From positions 1-64,000 of the forward strand of contig NZ_JMIH01000039.1 in NCBI RefSeq assembly GCF_000714815.1: 64,000 nucleotides of DNA, in the 5' to 3' direction. Positions 49,185 through 58,012 of the stretch are shown piece after piece (the first letter of the stretch is position 1; the number at the start of each line of letters is the position of its first letter). Both the position numbers and the translations under genes were made by a program. Under the pieces are notes generated by a model, which had not been told where the DNA came from, did no database searches, and saw only the letters and a program-made list of their open reading frames with translations. This DNA comes from Anditalea andensis (GTDB lineage: Bacteria > Bacteroidota > Bacteroidia > Cytophagales > Cyclobacteriaceae).

Positions 49185-49892
49185 CTAAGATTTTCTTTTT
49201 TTATCCCACCAGATATATGCTATAAACAAAAATAAACTCACCACAGATACCCATATAAAACCAGTTTTAAGGCCATCAGTGGTTTCCCCCAATACAGCTA
49301 TAAAAACGGTTAAAGGAGCTATCCCTACCAAGGTTGCACCAACAAATTTCCAATAGTTCATTTTAAGTATTCCTGCTATTAGACTGATGGCATCATTTGA
49401 CAATAAGGGGTTTATTCTTGTGATTATCACGGCCCAAAAGCCATAATCTTCTAAAAAACCTACTGCTTTTTTTTCGGATTTTTCTCCAATAAATCTTTTT
49501 ACCAAACTTGCTCCATAAATCCGGCCTATAAAGTATGCCACCGTGGCTGCTGAGTAGATGGCAGCAAGTACAATCAAGCTTCCCCATATAGGACCATAAG
49601 CCAGTATAGAGACTACCATCAATGCAAAAGATGGGATGACCAATACGACTATCTGCGCCACCATACTTACTATCAGGATTACAGGTCCAATCCATCCAAA
49701 CTGGCTTACCCACTCCTTAGTCCTATTCTCATCACCACTGGTCAGAACTTCCCATGCGTTTTGAAAAAACTGCTGGACTTCCGGTATTAAAAAATAAGTT
49801 GCGATTGCTATCCCAATGAGGGCCAAAGATACATACAGGGGAAGTTTACTTTTTTTATTTTTTGATTCTCCTTTTGCTTCTTTAGTATTCAT
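49185..49892 (-). CDS. TVP38/TMEM64 family membrane protein
   Basis: 235 residues with about five membrane segments and the SNARE-associated (DedA-like) core: VLVIPSFALMVVSILAYGPIWG (about residues 82-103) and NPLLSNDAISLIAGILKMNYWKF (about 161-183). The family is involved in membrane homeostasis and lipid transport. The start carries a basic KNKKSK stretch, leaving the first helix at about residue 20. Confidence 0.88.
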   Translation of the reverse strand: MNTKEAKGESKNKKSKLPLYVSLALIGIAIATYFLIPEVQQFFQNAWEVLTSGDENRTKEWVSQFGWIGPVILIVSMVAQIVVLVIPSFALMVVSILAYGPIWGSLIVLAAIYSAATVAYFIGRIYGASLVKRFIGEKSEKKAVGFLEDYGFWAVIITRINPLLSNDAISLIAGILKMNYWKFVGATLVGIAPLTVFIAVLGETTDGLKTGFIWVSVVSLFLFIAYIWWDKKRKS

Positions 49893-50115
49893 GATGTCCA
49901 GCGACTATTGACTCCTATTTAATTTAAAATTGTTTAAAGCAAATGTTAATCCATAACTGCTGCTCAAGCTAGCATCCTGATTATTCACTATGGACACAAT
50001 AAATCAAATTCTATAAATTACTGCTTCGTAATGTACGGTTATGTAACAATCAATTGTTCAAAATAGAACTACAAAATTCCATTTATAACCTTTAATCGAC
50101 TTACAATAGATATCA

Positions 50116-50123
50116 TAACTTTG
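50116..50123 (+). promoter_or_regulatory. Bacteroidota -7 promoter box
   Basis: TAACTTTG matches TAnnTTTG and lies 37 bases before the small membrane protein's ATG. Confidence 0.45.
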
Positions 50124-50160
50124 GAATACAGATTGGGGTCATTGATTTAAAAGAATAAAT

Positions 50161-50352
50161 ATGACGCATTTCCTTCTATGGTTGATACTACTGGTTTTAT
50201 GCTGGCCAATAGCTATAATATATATGATATTATATCCCATTTTATGGCTGTTACTTCTTCCTATTAGATTCTTGGGGTTGGCAGTCAATCTATCATTTAC
50301 ATTAATAGGGAAATTGCTGATGTTACCTTTTACATGGTTGAAAATTAGATAA
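50161..50352 (+). CDS. Small hydrophobic membrane protein
   Basis: 63 residues, nearly all hydrophobic, with two or three membrane helices (about residues 3-25, 25-40 and 42-58). A promoter box precedes it. I do not recognise a family. It converges with the oxidoreductase gene, with stop codons 11 bases apart. Confidence 0.55.
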   Translation: MTHFLLWLILLVLCWPIAIIYMILYPILWLLLLPIRFLGLAVNLSFTLIGKLLMLPFTWLKIR

Positions 50353-50363
50353 ATTGGATCTTA

Positions 50364-51731
50364 TCAGATATTATCGGGATCGGGATGGACCCAAGCTTCT
50401 CTATATGATCTTGAGAGTAATTGGGTAGCTTCTTCATCACCAGGTATGCTCCTTGATATAGGATCGTAAACCAGGGCTCTACCCAAAATCATAGACAAAT
50501 TGGCCAAAATACAGCTGGCAGATGATATATGCCCTTCCTGAATGTCAGCGATAGGTTTAACATTATGCTCTATAGCATGTATAAAATTTTGGAGATGTTT
50601 TCTGGTGGCAGGAGCGGCGTGCAGTTCTATATCTTTTTCCTTTAGGTCTTCAGGGTATCTTTCCTTTTCATAAATTGCCTCCCCGTGTTCAGACGCCCCA
50701 CCATCCACTGGTATGAAATCGTATTGGAAAGTACTACCCTTAAGCGTGCCTTTTTCACCATATAGGATAAAGGACCAAGGGTAAGTTGGATCTGAAGGGG
50801 ATCCCCAGGTTCTATGCTGCCATGAACAGTTAAGTTCATCAAATTCAAAGACAGCTGATTGGGTATCGGCTATGGTAGACTTCCCTCCTTTCTGTACATA
50901 TATTCCCCCTGAAGCATGTATGCGCTTAGGCCACCCAAGGTCGAGCATCCATCGTACAGTGTCCAGCATGTGAACAGCCATATCTCCGGTAATACCATTG
51001 CCATATTCCATCATTGTCCGCCACCCACCTCTATGTGGCAGGCCTGTATAAGGAAGAAGCGGTGCTGGCCCAGTCCACTGCTCATAATCAAAAAAATCTG
51101 GTACAGGCTCGACAGGAGGATTACCATTCTCCCTCATATGATAATAGCAACACATGTCCACATGAGAGATTTTTCCAAGCTTTCCTGTGTCTACAAATCG
51201 TTTTTTGGCCTCTATAAGATGAGGAGTACTTTTCCTTTGCGTACCCACCTGAACTACTTTATTATATTTACGGGCAGCTGCCACCATAGCTTCACCTTCT
51301 ATTACATCCACACTGAGAGGTTTCTGCACATAAACGTGCGCACCTGCTCTCAAAGCATCTATGGTTTGTAAGGCATGCCAATGGTCCGGACTTGCGATAA
51401 GGACTATATCCAGCTGGTTTTCAACTAACATAATACTATGATCATTATATAGTTTGGGTACCTTTCCGGTTTTTTGTCTTTCACTTACAAGCTTTCCTGC
51501 TTCTGTCAACATGTGTTTATCTGGATCGCAGAGGGCGACTACTTCTACTTGCGCCACCTGTATCAACCTGAAAAGATCACTTTTACCATACCACCCAGCA
51601 CCTATCAATGCCACTTTATAGATTTTATCATCTGATGAAAACTGTATAGCCTCAGCTCCTATGGCCGTAAGTGCAAAGAACGCTGTAGATCCCTTAATAA
51701 AGTGGCGTCTGTTTATTTTATAATGATCCAT
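50364..51731 (-). CDS. Tat-exported Gfo/Idh/MocA oxidoreductase
   Basis: About 455 residues. The N-terminus NRRHFIKGSTAFFALTAIGA is a twin-arginine signal. The NAD-binding Rossmann part has VALIGAGWYGKSDL (about residues 40-53), and the catalytic Lys is in VYVQKPLSVD (about 136), as in the family. A C-terminal beta-sheet substrate domain follows. It probably oxidises or reduces a sugar derivative in the periplasm. Neighbours do not fix the substrate. A start 2 codons earlier (MCMDHY) is equally possible. Confidence 0.88.
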   Translation of the reverse strand: MDHYKINRRHFIKGSTAFFALTAIGAEAIQFSSDDKIYKVALIGAGWYGKSDLFRLIQVAQVEVVALCDPDKHMLTEAGKLVSERQKTGKVPKLYNDHSIMLVENQLDIVLIASPDHWHALQTIDALRAGAHVYVQKPLSVDVIEGEAMVAAARKYNKVVQVGTQRKSTPHLIEAKKRFVDTGKLGKISHVDMCCYYHMRENGNPPVEPVPDFFDYEQWTGPAPLLPYTGLPHRGGWRTMMEYGNGITGDMAVHMLDTVRWMLDLGWPKRIHASGGIYVQKGGKSTIADTQSAVFEFDELNCSWQHRTWGSPSDPTYPWSFILYGEKGTLKGSTFQYDFIPVDGGASEHGEAIYEKERYPEDLKEKDIELHAAPATRKHLQNFIHAIEHNVKPIADIQEGHISSASCILANLSMILGRALVYDPISRSIPGDEEATQLLSRSYREAWVHPDPDNI

Positions 51732-51910
51732 ACACAAAATGGGTGGTTAGATGATAAAATATTTTTACTATATTCAAATCAATATAAGTTTTCTCTCAAA
51801 CAAATCCACTTTAACCTGTACATAAAACCTAAAAGATTTTTTTAATGAAAAATAATAATTTTTGTTTTCCTGTCATATACTTTCCGGGTTTAAGCACTAA
51901 TAGTTGAACA

Positions 51911-52399
51911 ATGAAAAATAGTACGCTGCAACATATCTTAAAAGAACACCATAGCAGTGCCTATATCTGGGCCCGGCAATGTTGTTCGTTTGATGAAGAT
52001 ATGGCAAAGGATGTTTTGCAGCTGGTATATTTAAAAATACTTGAAGGAAAGGCAGTTTATCATGAAAAGTCAAGTTTGAAAACCTGGCTCTTCTCCGTGA
52101 TCAAATTTACTGCTGCTGAATTCAAAAGAAAAGAGCAAGTGACCATTGGCCTGGATGATCTAATAGAATACGCCCAAACCGCAGAGGAAGAGCAGCAGGG
52201 GTTCCATGAGGCTATGATCATGCTTTTGCCAAAAAGACAGCAAGAGGTACTGCTATTGGTTTTTTACCACAGTTTAACGCTGGAAAAAGCAGCAGTTGTG
52301 ATGGGCATCAGTATTGGATCTGTTCGGACCCACTATGATAGGGGCAAAAAAAACTTACGGGAACTAATCATAAAAAATAATAGACATGAAAATGCCTGA
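51911..52399 (+). CDS. RNA polymerase sigma-70 factor, ECF type
   Basis: 162 residues. Region 2 has CCSFDEDMAKDVLQLVYLKIL and LKTWLFSVIKFTAAEFKR. Region 4 has LPKRQQEVLLLVFYHSLTLEKAAVVMGISIGSVRTHYDRGKKNLRE (helix-turn-helix near the C-terminus). It lacks the sigma-1.1 part, as ECF factors do. It overlaps the next gene, which is likely its partner. Target promoters are unknown. Confidence 0.9.
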   Translation: MKNSTLQHILKEHHSSAYIWARQCCSFDEDMAKDVLQLVYLKILEGKAVYHEKSSLKTWLFSVIKFTAAEFKRKEQVTIGLDDLIEYAQTAEEEQQGFHEAMIMLLPKRQQEVLLLVFYHSLTLEKAAVVMGISIGSVRTHYDRGKKNLRELIIKNNRHENA

Positions 52400-52712
52400 G
52401 GATAGAGATATGGAGATACTGGATGGCTTTTTTGCCGAGATGAAGGAAAAGGACAAAGGATTGACCATACCTGCATTCCTTCCGCATAAAAAAGCCAGTA
52501 ATTGGAAGTTGATACCTATTGGCATAGCTGCCACACTATTATTGGTTATATGGTCAAGATACGAAGAAGAACCCGTTTACGATCTGGATCATGATGTGGT
52601 CATTATCAGTTTGGATAAGCAGCCTGGCGAGGAGATGTATATTGGTATCCAGACTGCCTCATCCTTAGATATCTGGGAAGCTCCCAGTACATCATTGCTG
52701 ACTGAATTTTAA
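52386..52712 (+). CDS. Small membrane protein, candidate anti-sigma factor
   Basis: 108 residues. An N-terminal soluble part (about 1-40, rich in acidic and basic residues) is followed by one membrane helix (KLIPIGIAATLLLVIWS, about residues 38-54) and a short periplasmic tail with many acidic residues. This layout and the 14-base overlap with the sigma gene fit a membrane-bound anti-sigma factor. No anti-sigma domain family is recognised, so the role is inference. Confidence 0.65.
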   Translation: MKMPEDRDMEILDGFFAEMKEKDKGLTIPAFLPHKKASNWKLIPIGIAATLLLVIWSRYEEEPVYDLDHDVVIISLDKQPGEEMYIGIQTASSLDIWEAPSTSLLTEF

Positions 52713-52723
52713 AAAATTATGAT

Positions 52724-53413
52724 ATGAAAAAGTTGATAATTATATGTCTACTATTGACTTTTGGGCAGGGTCATGCGCAGGACCTGTTTCAGGAGTCACT
52801 CTATTCCGCTGATCTGGTGATGATGCACCAGGATAAGATCAAACTGAGTGATCAGCAGCGTGAACGGATCAAAAAATACCAGTATCAGAATGCCAAAGAT
52901 TTTAATCTACTAAAAAAAGATTTGGAGCGTGCAACTTCAAAGTTAAAAGAAATGCTGAATGAGCGAAACCTTCACCAGGGAGAAGTTCAAATTCAAATGG
53001 ATAAGGTTTTGGCCTTGGAAAATTCCCTCAAACAAAAACAGCTCGCCACGCTGATTGCCATAAAAAATGTCCTCAATGCTTCACAACAGGACGCATTGAA
53101 AAAACTGAAAGCAGCATCACGACCATTAAATGGAGTAGCTTCAGTATCTAGGTCTAATGGTACTGCTGGCAATGGAGTAGCTATGACTATTCATAATGGC
53201 AACTCGGTTGATCAACCTTCCTTTTATATATCCTCCAAAAGTGGCCTTATCAAAATAAAGGACGTCAGCACTATATCGCCCGATGACATCAAAGCCATAG
53301 AAGTACTTAAAGGGGATACTGCCGTCGAAAGAATGGGTAATGAAGGTAAAAACGGCGTCATTATCATCACGCTTAAAGATGGAGCTCAATATGATTTGAA
53401 AAACAGCAAATAA
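52724..53413 (+). CDS. Periplasmic LTxxQ-like protein with TonB-plug-like tail
   Basis: 229 residues with a signal peptide (ends GHAQ). The middle part (about residues 28-130) is helical and Gln/Lys-rich, with KLSDQQRERIKKYQ resembling the Spy/CpxP LTxxQ repeat. After a Gly/Ser-rich linker the C-terminus reads ISPDDIKAIEVLKGDTAVERMGNEGKNGVIIITLKDG (about 184-220), the end of a TonB-receptor plug domain. It lies 11 bases after the candidate anti-sigma gene and could be its periplasmic sensor. This domain combination is unusual. Confidence 0.75.
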   Translation: MKKLIIICLLLTFGQGHAQDLFQESLYSADLVMMHQDKIKLSDQQRERIKKYQYQNAKDFNLLKKDLERATSKLKEMLNERNLHQGEVQIQMDKVLALENSLKQKQLATLIAIKNVLNASQQDALKKLKAASRPLNGVASVSRSNGTAGNGVAMTIHNGNSVDQPSFYISSKSGLIKIKDVSTISPDDIKAIEVLKGDTAVERMGNEGKNGVIIITLKDGAQYDLKNSK

Positions 53414-53548
53414 ATTTCTCTTACTCGGAAAGATACTTTTACATTAGCCTCCCCTGTAACTCCCTTTCCTTAATTTCTTACAATTTAACTTACACCGAAA
53501 ATCAAATCTTCCTTTGATGGATTAAATTTGTTATAAGCAATACTTACC

Positions 53549-54553
53549 TCACAGGACGCCTAGCTCCTCCAAAGCCCGGATTATGATTTCATCCTTGCTA
53601 AGATCCGACCAATCAAATTCTGCGAAAATATCCGGGGGGACTCCCTGTTCAGCATAATTGTTTCCTCCAAGATCGAGAATTTGGGATACGCTAAACCTGT
53701 ATGTCCAGCCATTTGGTAACTGACCTCCATTTGGCAATCCGCCTCCTCCTCCTGTATAATCCCCAACTAGGGTTAAGGTGGAAATATATTTAGTCAGCAA
53801 AGCAAAAAAAGTTGTAGCAGAATATGACCCACGGTCAATGAGCACCATCACCGGTTTAAAATATTGAATTCCACGATGGGCTCCAATAAAAAAAGGCTCC
53901 GGGGGTCCAAAATCACTTCGTAAAGGTCCATTACGAGTAATGGCACTGGCAGCATGTATTCTCCTAAAAGTGAATCTTTCCAGCATGATAGGGATATTAG
54001 AAATGGCCCCTCCCCCATTTTCCCTCAGGTCCAATATGAGTCCTTGGGTATCACGGTATCTGGTTAAAACATGATCAAGGGACCTTGGATCTAGATTGTT
54101 TAAAAAACTACTATATCTGATGTATCCCACGGTACCACCAGCGATGAAATCATGGTAAAATGGACCGGTTATATGTGCATTGGGAATATAAAATTCTTCC
54201 ACTGTTCTTGAAAAAAATTGCTTTCTTTCCTTTAACGGAAGGTTATATCTAGAAATATTAAACGGGGAAATCAAGTTCGAATGATCATCCCTAAGTTCAT
54301 TCATCATAGCAGCCATCACATCAAATAGTGCTTCTTCAGTCATATCAGGTGATAACTGAGCACGATAACGTATCCGGATTTCATCCCAATCGACTTCTTT
54401 CAATTCAAAATAACTGTACTTTCTGTCTATTTCATTCCAGAGATAGTCAAAGTTTACAAAGGGATCGCTACTGGCATAATCGCTTTCAAAAAATATATTT
54501 TCGCAAGCGCTGAGCATAAAGGACAAGAAAAATATGGTCCATATTCTGTTCAT
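53549..54553 (-). CDS. S41-family peptidase lipoprotein
   Basis: 334 residues with a lipobox (FMLSACENI, Cys at residue 17). The body matches the C-terminal-processing peptidase core: GTVGYIRYSSF and GLILDLRENGGGAISN (about residues 172-187), the nucleophile region IDRGSYSATTFFALL (catalytic Ser in GSYSA, about 240) and GVPPDI near the end. The protein is shorter than CtpA and no clear PDZ domain is visible. It lies 2 bases from the outer-membrane gene and shares its operon. Confidence 0.85.
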   Translation of the reverse strand: MNRIWTIFFLSFMLSACENIFFESDYASSDPFVNFDYLWNEIDRKYSYFELKEVDWDEIRIRYRAQLSPDMTEEALFDVMAAMMNELRDDHSNLISPFNISRYNLPLKERKQFFSRTVEEFYIPNAHITGPFYHDFIAGGTVGYIRYSSFLNNLDPRSLDHVLTRYRDTQGLILDLRENGGGAISNIPIMLERFTFRRIHAASAITRNGPLRSDFGPPEPFFIGAHRGIQYFKPVMVLIDRGSYSATTFFALLTKYISTLTLVGDYTGGGGGLPNGGQLPNGWTYRFSVSQILDLGGNNYAEQGVPPDIFAEFDWSDLSKDEIIIRALEELGVL

Positions 54554-54555
54554 GA

Positions 54556-55437
54556 CTATTTCTTGTTATTGTTGATGATAAGGGTATACTGCAGCGTATG
54601 GGAAGCCATTTGAAAGGCTTCGTGTCTACCGGGAGCATGAGCGGCATCCCAGAGATAACTTATTTTACGTCCGTTACCGGATGGTTTAAACCAGCTATAC
54701 TCCAGCCTTGTGCCCAATCGCCAACCGTTCAGAGACCATTTATAGGCATCCAGTACCCAGGAAGCCGGGTCAGTATCCGTCCCATCCCATTCATTGTGAT
54801 ATACATAAGCATAGCCGGGCCTGCGATTGAGGTTCAGTAGGCCTATGTTGGCCTGGATATCGACATACCTGCGGACAGGCTGTAAAGTGGTCTGCACAAA
54901 TAAAAATTTAAAAGGGATAGGTACCAAACGAGATATGTCCCTGTTGAGCCTTCCCGCTACCATGAGATTGGCCAGATTTTCAAGGCCCATGGCGGCATTC
55001 TGCAATTCTGGATTGATACGGATATTTTGAGTAAGGTTCAAGGCAGCTCCCAATTTGATGGAGTTTTTATCATTGGACAATCTTTCTATCCGATGTAAAT
55101 AATGCGCATAACTGCCCAGGTTTATAAAAAAAGCTGGAGTGATGCTTTGAAAAAAATCGCTTCTAGGAGCATTGGCTATAACTATACTGCCATTAAGGTC
55201 TATTTCGATTAGAAAGTCCTTTTTCCTGTTTTGCCTCAGCCAACCATATCCGATATGAAAACCAGCACCTGAATAAAAAAGCGGAGAAGTAGCAAAGTCT
55301 CTATATACTGGAATTACAATGCCTATAGAGCGCTGCAGAAATCTGTTGTCTTTTAAACTATCGGGATCGGATAAATTTGAAGCGTACGTGAACAATGGAA
55401 TACTAACGATCATCAAGAAAAAAATAAACTTATTCAT
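54556..55437 (-). CDS. Outer-membrane beta-barrel protein
   Basis: 293 residues with a signal peptide (ends in TYAS). The mature part has alternating strands, such as GAGFHIGYGWLRQNRKKDFLIEIDLNGSI and WRLGTRLEYSWFKPSG, typical of Bacteroidota barrels. The family is not recognised. It is co-transcribed with the S41 peptidase gene that follows on the same strand. Confidence 0.7.
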   Translation of the reverse strand: MNKFIFFLMIVSIPLFTYASNLSDPDSLKDNRFLQRSIGIVIPVYRDFATSPLFYSGAGFHIGYGWLRQNRKKDFLIEIDLNGSIVIANAPRSDFFQSITPAFFINLGSYAHYLHRIERLSNDKNSIKLGAALNLTQNIRINPELQNAAMGLENLANLMVAGRLNRDISRLVPIPFKFLFVQTTLQPVRRYVDIQANIGLLNLNRRPGYAYVYHNEWDGTDTDPASWVLDAYKWSLNGWRLGTRLEYSWFKPSGNGRKISYLWDAAHAPGRHEAFQMASHTLQYTLIINNNKK

Positions 55438-55546
55438 AAAATAGCATTATAACCAAATAATTATTCATTATATTTTGTATCATAGAATAAATTGTAAATA
55501 TATAAAGTTTATTCAAGTAATGTAATTAGATTATATATTTATAAAA

Positions 55547-57196
55547 TCATTTACCCCTACTTCCTATAAATTCGGTCTCTTTAGGTGGATGCTGCCTCAG
55601 AGCATTCAAAAGAGACTGGTCCCGATTATATATATCCTTTCTAAAATGAACTGTGCCATCATCCTCGGCCCAAGTAGTCATATAAAGTAGGTGAACAGGA
55701 AGAGGGCTGGTAAGGAATATGGTTTGCTCTTTTCCTAGGGCAATAGTACGTTTAATTTTGTCAGTTGTCCAATCCTTTTTGTCACTAAGTAAATATTCGA
55801 CTAGCTCCATAGGCCTGCTGATGCGTATACATCCTGAACTGAATGACCTGTCCACTTGTGCAAAGAGGTTGCGTGCCGGGGTATCGTGAATGTAAATGCT
55901 ATGTTGGTTTGGGAACATAAATTTTACTGATCCCAAAGCATTGTCCTTTCCGGGAGCCTGCCGGACCATGTATGGAAAATTTGAACGGTTGACATTCTTC
56001 CAGTCTACAGTCACTGGATTTACTACGGTTCCATCATTTCGGATAAGTTGCATATTTTTCTGAGAGAAGTATTCAGGATTTTTCTTTACCGCAGGGATAA
56101 TATCCTGCCAAAGTATGGTGGGTGGTACTGTCCAAGTTGGTGCCAGCACCAGGTGGTTCATGACTGAACTGAAAACAGGTGTTTGTCTATATGGCCGTCC
56201 CACTATCGCCTCACAGGTAAACACGGGCTGATCATTTTCTACCACCTGCATCTCAAAATTAGCAATATTAACTTTTATATATTTCTCTCCCAATTCATCA
56301 CTTAACCATCTCCATCGTTCAAGGTTAGCTTCAATGGCAGCTATGCGGTCATATACAGAAATATTTAAAGCTTCTACTGTCTCCTTTCCCACTATACCAT
56401 CAGCAGTAAGCCCGTGTATCTTTTGGAATGATAAAACACTGGCATATAGCTTATCATCAAAAAATAATGAATCCGTACTCTGCCCTGCTGACAGCCTTTT
56501 TTTTAATTTAGCCACATCAGGATGGGATATTCCCTTCTCTAGTTTGATACCAGTGATCACTATAGGTTCCCACCCTCCATTAGCTTCCAGGTCTCTATAG
56601 ATGGCAAGACCTTTTTTCAGATTACTGTATTCCCTATGTGAAGGGGTTAGGCTCTCTATGCTTTCAATAACCCGATCATAAACGATGGTGCTGTCGGTAA
56701 ACCTGGCAAGGTCATGCCTTGCAGTCCTTTTTGCAGCCATCCATCTTGGATCTACGGTTTCTTGATCGGTTTTCCCGGCAGATAGATGGGTAGAAATCAT
56801 TAGATAGGCATCGGTAAGCAGAAGTTCCAGATTTACCTTATCATCTATTTTCAGTCCTTTTTCATAAAATACTTTTTCGACCAAAGCTTCAATAGCCATA
56901 AGATGGTAATCTTGTGGATGCAGCCCATCCTGGGATATATTACGGATGACGTAAAGCATTTCGTTAACTTTATCTATATTGCCCCACTTGGGCAGGACGA
57001 TCTGGTCTTCTTCTTCGTACAGGGCAGCAATGCTTTCAAGATTATAAATAAGATCACCATGAAATTTCCCTGGAATACCGGTATCAGCTTTTAATCGCTG
57101 CTTAAATCTATCGGAAAATTCACTGTTACGACCACAGCCCACGCAGAGAAATAGTACTAATAATAGATAATATAAAGCAAAACCGTAAAATTTCAT
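55547..57196 (-). CDS. L,D-transpeptidase, YcbB/LdtD-like lipoprotein
   Basis: About 549 residues, with a lipobox (FLCVGCGRN, Cys near residue 20). A helical region is followed by a peptidoglycan-binding LysM-independent domain (KIHGLTADGIVGKETVEALN, about residues 260-279) and a YkuD catalytic domain with SIYIHDTP and SSGCIRIS, where Cys about 455 is the nucleophile. It makes 3-3 crosslinks in peptidoglycan. The start at 57196 (MKFYGF) gives a regular signal peptide; 11 codons more are possible. Confidence 0.9.
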   Translation of the reverse strand: MKFYGFALYYLLLVLFLCVGCGRNSEFSDRFKQRLKADTGIPGKFHGDLIYNLESIAALYEEEDQIVLPKWGNIDKVNEMLYVIRNISQDGLHPQDYHLMAIEALVEKVFYEKGLKIDDKVNLELLLTDAYLMISTHLSAGKTDQETVDPRWMAAKRTARHDLARFTDSTIVYDRVIESIESLTPSHREYSNLKKGLAIYRDLEANGGWEPIVITGIKLEKGISHPDVAKLKKRLSAGQSTDSLFFDDKLYASVLSFQKIHGLTADGIVGKETVEALNISVYDRIAAIEANLERWRWLSDELGEKYIKVNIANFEMQVVENDQPVFTCEAIVGRPYRQTPVFSSVMNHLVLAPTWTVPPTILWQDIIPAVKKNPEYFSQKNMQLIRNDGTVVNPVTVDWKNVNRSNFPYMVRQAPGKDNALGSVKFMFPNQHSIYIHDTPARNLFAQVDRSFSSGCIRISRPMELVEYLLSDKKDWTTDKIKRTIALGKEQTIFLTSPLPVHLLYMTTWAEDDGTVHFRKDIYNRDQSLLNALRQHPPKETEFIGSRGK

Positions 57197-58012
57197 ATTT
57201 AAGTTTAGCGTAAACATAATAAACCCCAAACTAGTAATAAATACTGGTTTACCATTCAGAGAAATTTAAAAAATTTACAATAAATCCACATTATTAAACT
57301 ATAACATTAATTTTTATAAGTATTGGTTTTCACCCTTATTAATACCTTTATTCAAAGATAAAATGAAAAAAAGCTTTCCTTAATTTTTCGATCATCAGTG
57401 TCGATTGATGGATGACTGCTTTGGAAGAAATAAATGCTGTTAAAATCATACTTCCTGAAGATATTAGCGTAAAGCACATTAATCCGAAAGTTGTAAAAAA
57501 TGGTTTTTTTTAAATATATATAATTATGTGAATTGCCTTTTCCAGGTTTGCCTGAAGCATCATCTATAAGAAAATAGTATGGAATTAACTGTTGTCTTAC
57601 TTATTATTTGATCAATAACAAACGTATAATGAAACGGGTAATCCAAGGTTATGATAGAGACATATCAGCAAGTTTATAAGCATAAATTTAAGTATAAAGA
57701 AATTAGTCTCCAGATTATAAATAATAGAGTCATCCATTTAAGGGTGTTTTTATTCTGGCTCATCATTCGTAATAGTTACCATGTATAACATCCAGTATTT
57801 AATTGGTTGCAACAGCCTATAAAGCAAATAAATGATGAGGATAAGCAAAATCTGGATTGATATTCTAAGTACTGCGGTTCTTTTTCCCTAATTTTTCTTA
57901 AATTTAATAGTATGTGATATGAATACCTCTGCCTATCACAAATGTCCATTTGTAATTAATAAATTTATCCCTACCTTAAAACCCTATTTATCAGTAAACC
58001 TATAAATTTCCC
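57197..58012. other. Gene-free interval
   Basis: About 815 AT-rich bases between divergent genes. It contains no ORF over 60 codons that looks real, no strong hairpin and no repeat that I can support. It must carry the promoters of the transpeptidase gene and the GMC gene. Confidence 0.4.
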
